Assembly: GCA_015680685.1 (NCBI GenBank)
Contig: MNCI01013742.1
Location: 241,527-305,526 of the forward strand
Source: Gnetum montanum
Taxonomy: Eukaryota > Streptophyta > Gnetopsida > Gnetales > Gnetaceae
Direction: 5' to 3'
DNA length: 64,000 nt
Of this stretch, positions 57,150-64,000 are shown one piece after another. The number at the start of each line of letters is the position of its first letter. The stretch's first letter is position 1. The notes beneath the pieces were generated by a model that was not told the origin of the DNA, made no database searches, and saw nothing but the letters and a program-made list of their open reading frames with translations. Made by a program: the position numbers and the translations under genes.

Positions 57150-57330
57150 ACATATGTGGAGCATCTAGTGTAGATTAGAGATAAGATAGTTCTATAGATT
57201 CATAGCAAAGGAGTACCTATAGTGAAGGTGTTATGGAACCAACATGACATCCATGAAGCCACATGGAAGATAAAGTCTAATATACATGCTAGGCATCCAA
57301 AGATATTCCAAGTGGAAGATTCTCGAGTGG
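57150..57330 (+). pseudogene. Chromodomain at the integrase C-terminus of H
   Basis: Reads VEHLV at 57157, a stop, then SKGVPIVKVLWNQHDIHEAT followed by WKIKSNIHARHPKIF. This is the VKV.W..H...EATWE..........P chromodomain pattern of Tekay/Del elements. Chromodomains of this kind are thought to guide insertion to chromatin with particular histone marks. It identifies H as a chromovirus. Confidence 0.85.
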
Positions 57331-57333
57331 GGA

Positions 57334-58079
57334 TGTAATGACCTAACTTAATTTAACTCCCAATTTATTCAAGTCATATCCTTAATAATGTATTTGCATA
57401 AATAAATAAGATATATTAAGATATATAAATGAAATTTGAAAACTAAAGCTAAAGGTAAAGCTTAAATGCATTAATAAATTCTTTTATTATAATGTAAGAG
57501 AGCTATGGATAAGAGTAATATAATTAAAAAATTTATATAATAGAACTGTAACTAAGAAAGATGGTAGCAAATCATTTGAAAAATCATCAGGTCCTTGCAC
57601 TAGTTTACTATTATCATGCTAATTCAGATAGATTCTTAATAGTAGCTTAATCAATTAGCTTTTAAATCATGAATCCTTTTCACAAGCATAAGAAACCAAG
57701 ATCATATAACACTAATATTGAGTTTTTTAGAAGTCTTATACAAAGTTAAATCTAATCTCAAAAATGAGTATGTAAAACAACCTATACATGCATACACATC
57801 TCTACATAATTTGAATCCTCTTTTGGGGATCCTTAAGAGAAGATAACAAATCTAATAAAAAACCATATATACATTTAAATGAGAATCATCAATAGGACTA
57901 TCAAATAGTTAAAATACAAAATAAAATTCATTTACACACTCCACACCAACAACTTCAAACATATATAGTCTTTATTAGTAAAATCATTATAAGAGATCTA
58001 TTTAGTAGTGCAAACCTCATACAACTTATTAACTTCATTAGTATACATTATATGTGCCTTCTTGGGAGCCCATCCCACT
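57334..58079 (+). mobile_element. 3' LTR of chromovirus H, first part
   Basis: Starts TGTAATGACC straight after a purine tract. AT-rich, no coding. No matching CA end before LTR I begins at 58080, so the rest is probably beyond the window, displaced by the I/D insertions. Confidence 0.65.
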
Positions 58080-58996
58080 TGATGAGTAGTGGGTATTCCC
58101 TACATCCAACCATATGAATCACTAGCATCTGTGTACAATCCGATTGAATTCCATGGACATTATTTACCAAAGTGACTAATATTGCTAGATTATGAAATAT
58201 GGAGCTGTTATTCATTGTCTTTCCAATCAACATTTGTGTTAATCCATGCATATGGTTAAGTGTGATTAAGGTGTAAGTTATGTATTTCTATACTTTTTAT
58301 TATTTTCTCTATTTATGAAATGAATAAATGATAAAATATTTAATATTTAAATTAACTACTTAGACAACTAACTAGACTAAGTGTGAAATATTTGTTTCCA
58401 CTTTCTGTATACATCTTAAACATATACTAACATTGTTGGATTAGCAAGTACCTAATAATGGGTGTATCAAGTATCCACTACTATGATTACTAAGCATTAA
58501 TATATTCTACTCAAAGTGGTCGTACTCATGTTTCTTAGAAATGATAATATTAATTGCTTAATAATAAAAAAGTAAATTGCATGTAAAGTAAATCATTGGA
58601 AAGCAAAGTTATGCTAATCCAAGTGTTGCTATCGACAAAAGAAATCTCAAGTTTATTCCAATTCATGCAAATGTGTCTAGGCACGTGTACACTACAATAA
58701 AATGTTATACAATCACTTGAATCCACACTATTAGCACTTCAAGGAAAAAATATTCTAACTTCTACAAGATGAAACTACAAGAGTTCACCTAAGGAAATGA
58801 CCAAAAGGCATCATAAATTCAAGGGGTATGTGCATTTATATAGGTAATTTCTACATCAGCATCAACGTACCTATGTCAACATATCCTAAGATGCATTGAT
58901 GGGGATATGTTGATAGGGTTGTGTCAACAGGGATACATCAATAAGGTTTCATTGATAGGGATACATTGACTCAATCACCTTATTAATGTTTCATCA
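58080..58996 (-). mobile_element. 3' LTR of gypsy element I, U3 type III
   Basis: 917 bp. On the minus strand it starts TGATGAAAC at 58996 after a polypurine tract and ends CTCATCA at 58080. U3 (about 58850-58996) is made of repeats with 'cattgatgggga' and 'tgttgatagggttg' forms. TATA box is the complement of 'catttatatagg' near 58835. It sits in the LTR of H; the left flank is cactt. Confidence 0.85.
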
Positions 58997-59006
58997 TACC
59001 CCCACA
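58997..59006 (-). other. Polypurine tract of element I
   Basis: The plus strand reads tacccccaca, the complement of tgtgggggta, directly outside the LTR. Confidence 0.75.
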
Positions 59007-61248
59007 ACTCACTAAAAACTCATCCTTGAGTCAACAAAAATGGAAACATATTTCTTACAAAATTTGAGAAAGTATGAAATTTTATGAACTCATTGGCTAA
59101 CTTTGAGTGTCATATTGTATAAATTACAAAAATTGATGCCTTTTCCAATAAAAATTTGGATACCTAGATAAAAAAATAGCAAGAGCCTATTGAATGGATG
59201 AAGGTAGGATGAAGTCTTCACATGGTGCCTAGAGGTGGAGGCCTCTATGGCTCTAAGGATCCTTCATCATGTCCCAATGCCACTAGAGGTTGAGGCTCTC
59301 CTGTTGCTACCATTATTGTTACTTAAAATTGGAAGGCATCTAAGAGTTCCTTTATTTTCTCCTAGATTAGCTTCACCTAGATTTCCTGGTGCTACGATAT
59401 CCCACAAGGATGGCAACAAAGAAAACATTTCATTTATGTTGACAAACTAGGCTACAAATCTTTTACTCTTAATATCGAGCATTCTAACAAGGTTTTGAAG
59501 CTCCTAGTAGTTAATCATCCTCTTAGCTAATTTCTCAAAAATCGATTGTTAATTCATGAATTTGCTTCTAAGAAAGCATTGGCTATTTCCAAATTTTGTT
59601 TTGTATCCTTATAAAGCTTCAATTCTATCTCATAGAGAAGGTAGAAGCTAGTGACCTACTTTTCTAACTTTGTCCTCAACCTCCCTACTATCAACATTGC
59701 CAAGTTTTGATAATAGAGGTTGGCAAGTTCCATATATTCCATCATTTCCTTAATTTGCAACTCCTTTAGGAAGATTTTTGCTTGTTTATATACATTTAGT
59801 CCATCAACATGAGCTACCACACATTGCCTCTTTGTTAGAGTTGTTGGATAGCCTCATTTACCTTCATCTTATCCAACTTAAATTATCTTTCATTTATCTC
59901 TTTGAGCATTCAAACCTAGTCCCTATAGTGATTTTAACTCTTTCAAATTTTAGGGCTTCATGCTTCCAGGCGATAATCTCAATTTCAATCTCATAATAAA
60001 GGGTATGAACTTCCTCCATCAAGAGATTTCTATTTTTGATATCCAACCTTCTCAAATCCAAGTTCACATTGGCAAGATCCTCTTGCTACTGACAAATGTA
60101 TTATACCATTTGATTCTTTTGTTAGTTAACATTTCAAAGGTAATGATTCTCATAGGTGAGGATCAAGTCTTAATTGCAAACTTGTGATAGGTCATGATTA
60201 GTGTTCTTTGCCATTACTTTAGATAGTGATGCATCAAAGATCATGATCTACTTAACATTCTTGGGCTCTTGGTACTTCTATTGAACCTATTAAAAATGTT
60301 CATCTCTTATTAGTTAGGACCTAAGAATGCTAACCTATCACAACCTCAGTGACCAACCATCTCTTATTAGTTAGGACCTAAGAATGCTAGGATCGATGAG
60401 ATGGGCTTGTAATTCTACAACCTCAGTGACCAACCATCGATTGGTGGTGGTGGCCTTCTTGAGTCATGAATTGCTAATTTACAACTTACCCCTTATCTCT
60501 AGGAGCTACAAACATATTACTAATGTCTTCGAGGTGATCAAAGATCTCTGGAAGTAATTATCTGTCTTCCACCAATTATTCCAACCCTTTATGTTCAAAA
60601 GCACTCACTCATCTACTCCCTACTCTTGCAAATGCATGGATATCTACCATGGTAGTAATATCTAGTACAAATGTAGCAAGAGCATTAAGGGATTCTCCAA
60701 CTTTTTTTACTACCAACTTTACCACTATTTTTGGATCCTTGTGTGGCATGACCAGGATTGTCACCCCTTATCCTTCCTCCAACATGATAGAGAAGCCAAT
60801 TTCATTCCTTGAAATTTTGGAAAATACTTATCCTATGATAAATATAGGGACTCTCTAGTACTAGGATTGGATTAGATGAATGTCTAGTTTTGTTGTGCGA
60901 AGAATACTAGTGTCATCACACTATTCAATTGGATGATGGTCCTTGCAACCTCATTTAGGTGGCTCATGATTAGATGATAGACGGATGATTCCCCACCACC
61001 TCCAAAGCCTTGTTGTTGTTATAGCTATTACTCTTAGAGTTTTTTGAGATGCTTAGTAGCTACAAGAATCTTTGGTATTATTTCTAATGTTGTAGGTGGT
61101 GGTGGTGGTAGTTGCTACTTTTCTTGTAACTGAGTAGTAACTTTATCCTTCATCATCTCCTACCATGATACAGCAGAAGCATGATAGACCATATCATTAG
61201 AATAAAAAGATCTTTCTCCCCTATTGCATAATTTTCTGATTAGGTAAG
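59007..61248 (-). pseudogene. Element I 3' region, homologue of the F coiled-coil region
   Basis: The sequence parallels 21151-23370 in order; for example 'ctaccacacattgcctctttgttagag' type text near 59820 corresponds to 22030, and the minus strand near 60660-60560 reads ITTMVDIHAFARV where F reads ITTFKDV. It is rich in stops. The coiled-coil character is kept in parts. Element D interrupts it at 61249. No function can be named. Confidence 0.55.
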
Positions 61249-62142
61249 TGATGAGCGGCAACGTACCCCTACACTCAACCATACGAATACGAGCGTTTCA
61301 CGCATAATCTGGTCGGGGGGGGAGGACTAAGTGCTTATGTGCCCTTGTGGAACAAGGATGGGTTGGTTGATCATTGTCTTCCAAAGATTACCTATATGTC
61401 ACAATTGTATGGTTAAGTAAGCTTGAGTCATATGATTTTTATAGCTTTTATGTTTTTATGTCTTGCACTAGTAGGGAAGGATAGAGGTAACTAAGTAACT
61501 AATTCAACTTAACTACTCATTAACTAAGTTCTAACTAATCCTAACACCATCTTCCATTTCCACTTTTTGTACACATTTTGAACCAGTACAACACTACTGG
61601 GATTACCAAACACTAATCGTTACTAAGTTACCAAGCATTACATGCATGCCTGAAGTGGTCCTGCTTGTGTAATTTAATGATTTGCTTAATTGATCAAAAT
61701 GAATTGTTATGCTAATAATAGAAATGTAAAGTGCATGAAATAAACTAAAATAAAATAAATACATAAGAAAATAAAATAAAATAAATGCATAAGAAAACAA
61801 ATCTTAAGTGCTGCAAGGATGAATCAAAGAGCTCGTCTTTATTGCTGTACATAAGGTGTGCTCAAGTACACAATGCTCAAATAAAGATCCATCCACACTT
61901 AGACCTCTTGCTATAGGCACTTGGAAAATAATCTAACTTTCAAACAAACTACAAGAGTTTAGCTACTTGACTACTAAAAGACTTCTTTTCAATTGTGCAC
62001 TTGGGCATTGTATTTATAGGCTTGGGAGCAACTACTCTAATAATTAGAGTAACCACTCTAATAATTAGAATAACTACTAAAGTACCTACTAGAGTAACCA
62101 CTCTAATAATTAGAATAACTACTAGAGTAACCGCTCTCATCA
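61249..62142 (-). mobile_element. 3' LTR of gypsy element D, U3 type I
   Basis: 894 bp, on the minus strand from TGATGAGAGC at 62142 to the CTCATCA end at 61249 (written gccgctcatca there). U3 has the TCTAATTATTAGA array at 62035-62142, TATA box complement near 62012. An odd run of eight G lies at 61315-61322. It is inserted in element I; left flank gtaag. Confidence 0.88.
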
Positions 62143-64000
62143 TACCCCCACAACTGAATGAAAAATCATCCTCAAGTTCCTTGCAAAATATTGGGAAGAT
62201 ATGGGATTATTGACTAATTGACAACTGACAATAGAATGGAAGGACAGACTCAACATGCCTAGTGAACAGATCAATCAGCATATTACAACATTAGTGTTCA
62301 TAACCATTATGGTGAGCACTCATACATAAATGACATCCAAGCCTATATTTGATAGCTTGAAGAGAAAAAGAGAGAGAGAGAAGATGGAGCATGTTGCCGC
62401 CAATGCCAAGATTGCTCCTTCCGTTGTTTATCCATAACCATGCCACCAAACTTGCTCCTTTCATAAATACTCTAGTTCTGATCCATCCTGGGTGCTTCCT
62501 CTAAGCCCAGTCCATTATTTGTATGATTGTCATCTACACACACAACACAGTCACAAATGATCAAGGATAGATAATCCACAATGTAGTTGATACCTTGCCT
62601 CGATATGAAGTGCATTGGTTGAGTTGTGGTTATGGAAAAAATTGGTTCAGAGATTTATCATAGGTGACTACCCAAGATGTAGGGGGTAGGTGAATAGTAA
62701 AATGGAGAAAATCAAAAAATTTGTGCCAGGGCCCCCATGACTAAGAGCAAACCTCTGGTAGCTATAAGATGGAAAAACATGAGGAATAAGAAAGATGAAA
62801 AATATCAATGGCAACGCCAATAAAATGGATGTCATGAATGGGGATGAAACAAGAAATTATTGATTGCAGGAAATGTTTAAGGGAAAGAAGTTAACAATTG
62901 CATCAAAAAGAAATGCCAGTGGGTACTCCCCAAAGCAGGCTCATGCCCTCTATGCGCTGACAAACCCACAAACCAAAGAGTCCGTAGGCTCTAGGAATAT
63001 CATTTGGAAGCAAGAGTTAAAAACTTACCCACAAGAATTCACCAAAGAAAAACAATGCATCAACCTAGAATGGACTAATGATAAAACTGGCAATGAGGTG
63101 AAAAATGGGAAGAAAGATGGAGGGGAGAGAATGGAATGGAATCACAAGAACAAGGTTGTGTAAAGCCCCTTGTGTATTTCATGGTTAAGATAACTGAGTA
63201 GAAGTTATCCCAAATCTAGACTCAAACCAACCACATTCAATGACCTCGAATCAATACACTTGGCCAATCCATCCTCTTGAAGCAATAAGAATGCCTTCAC
63301 AAAGAGTGACCACCATCCTGAGGAGAGCAAGATGGAGAAGCAAGAAGTGAGAAAGGGCCTTAGTTAGAGGGAACCTTTAGGCATGGGTAACATGTCTTTC
63401 CAATTTCATAACCAATGCTTGTAGCCCATATTTCTTTATTATGTCTAAGGGGTGTGCTTTAAATTCTTACCTTTTTCTCTCTTTTTTTTATGTTTATGCA
63501 TGAGAACCACACCATGCAAAGACTTATTTTTATTCACTCAGCTTCCTAATATTTGAACAATGTCAAAATGGTGGAAAACCCAAGAAAAAGCATCCAAGCA
63601 CCCAATAGAATGGCCAACACCAATGCATAGAATCCCCTTGAAGTCACACCCTTTTCATCCTTTGAGTCTTTCCTTAGTTTGAAAAATACCCAACAACCAA
63701 TTCAATAACAAGTTTACTTAGAAAAAGAGGACTGTACAATTCCAAGCCAAAGGAGACCATAGAGTTGTATGGATGAGTGGACAGCGTGGACTCATTGCTT
63801 GTTTTACCAAAAGAACCATACCTTAATATCAGCATCATAATTCAAAGGTAAAAATCAAACATTAGCAATCAATATGATATAATTCAATCCACCATCATGA
63901 GCACTTATTAGATGACGAATAAAAGTAAATCAAGTAAACAAAGAAATAGTAAAAACATGAATGATGGTGTAAAACAAAAATAAGAAAAGTTGGAAGAATG
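62143..64000 (-). mobile_element. Gypsy element D, 3' internal region (cut by window edge)
   Basis: Begins with a polypurine tract (complement of tacccccaca, 62143-62152) and parallels A from 25877 to 27650 almost base for base. The 64-codon ORF homologue (about 63838-63660) ends early at a stop after YFSN, and the hydrophobic frame (about 63655-63539) also has an early stop. A 99-codon plus-strand frame at 62864 is antisense to this region and not regarded as a gene. Confidence 0.8.

Larger units (their letters stand above)
53924..57333 (+). mobile_element. Chromovirus H (Tekay/Del-like), pol region
   Basis: After the solo LTR the plus strand encodes, in order and with many stops, protease, reverse transcriptase, RNase H, integrase and a chromodomain, then a polypurine tract (gagtgggga, 57325-57333) and an LTR start. 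This is the order of plant chromoviruses; together with gag at 43609-44302 it makes one element split by B. It is the oldest element in this part, since B and I lie inside it. Confidence 0.85.

Noticed and set aside
61995-62213. 72-codon ORF with repeats of LIIRVTT type
   Set aside because: It is the translation of the TCTAATTATTAGA tandem array in the LTR, not a protein gene.
62864-63163. 99-codon plus-strand ORF in element D
   Set aside because: Antisense to the element; the same place in A, K and E has different frames, so it is not conserved as protein.
1-64000. tRNA, rRNA or intact host genes
   Set aside because: No cloverleaf-like sequence or rRNA block was recognised, and every protein likeness found belongs to retroelements; a dedicated tRNA scan could still find something I missed.

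Overview
This window looks like nuclear DNA of a seed plant, most likely an angiosperm with a large, repeat-rich genome, from heterochromatin. It is AT-rich and I find no intact host gene, tRNA, rRNA or CRISPR array. Almost everything recognisable is decayed retrotransposon: plant Ty3/gypsy elements with a tRNA-Asp type primer site (Athila/Tat-like), a chromovirus with an integrase chromodomain (Tekay/Del-like), Ty1/copia pieces and one L1-type LINE. No long coding frame is intact; each is broken by stops, frameshifts and deletions.

Layout, left to right. 1-2255: 3' end and 3' LTR of gypsy element E (+). 2256-4002: unassigned, with an exon-like island. 4003-6475: 3' end and cut LTR of gypsy element K (+). 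7020 to about 7960: lone gypsy LTR J (-). 9730-10292: solo LTR with target duplication CCTAG. About 12000-16760: LINE (-) with ORF1, endonuclease, reverse transcriptase and zf-RVT. 16760-20372: older debris with a coiled-coil frame (G). 20373-23890: LTR and 3' coiled-coil region of gypsy element F (-). 23890-25051: copia gag, primer site and LTR (-). 25052-34230: gypsy element A (-), both LTRs, integrase core deleted. 34441-39127: gypsy element C (+), gag-protease only, flanked by AACAT. 39133-43596: AT-rich repeats. 43597-44302: chromovirus H gag, split by gypsy element B (+, 44303-53229), the most complete copy. 53246-53918: solo copia-like LTR with target duplication GGAAG. 53924-58079: rest of chromovirus H. 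58080-61248: gypsy element I (-). 61249-64000: gypsy element D (-).

The gypsy copies share R-U5, the polypurine tract and, where present, gag-pol. They fall into three U3 types (A/D/K, B/C/E, F/I/J), each built from a different palindromic module, and into two kinds of 3' region. Nesting order can be read: H holds B and I, I holds D, and A lies against an older LTR. Primer sites and catalytic codons have decayed mainly by C-to-T and G-to-A changes, as expected after long cytosine methylation. I see no new functional system. The best leads are U3 module exchange, methylation-type inactivation of the catalytic sites, and the conserved small frames in the 3' region.
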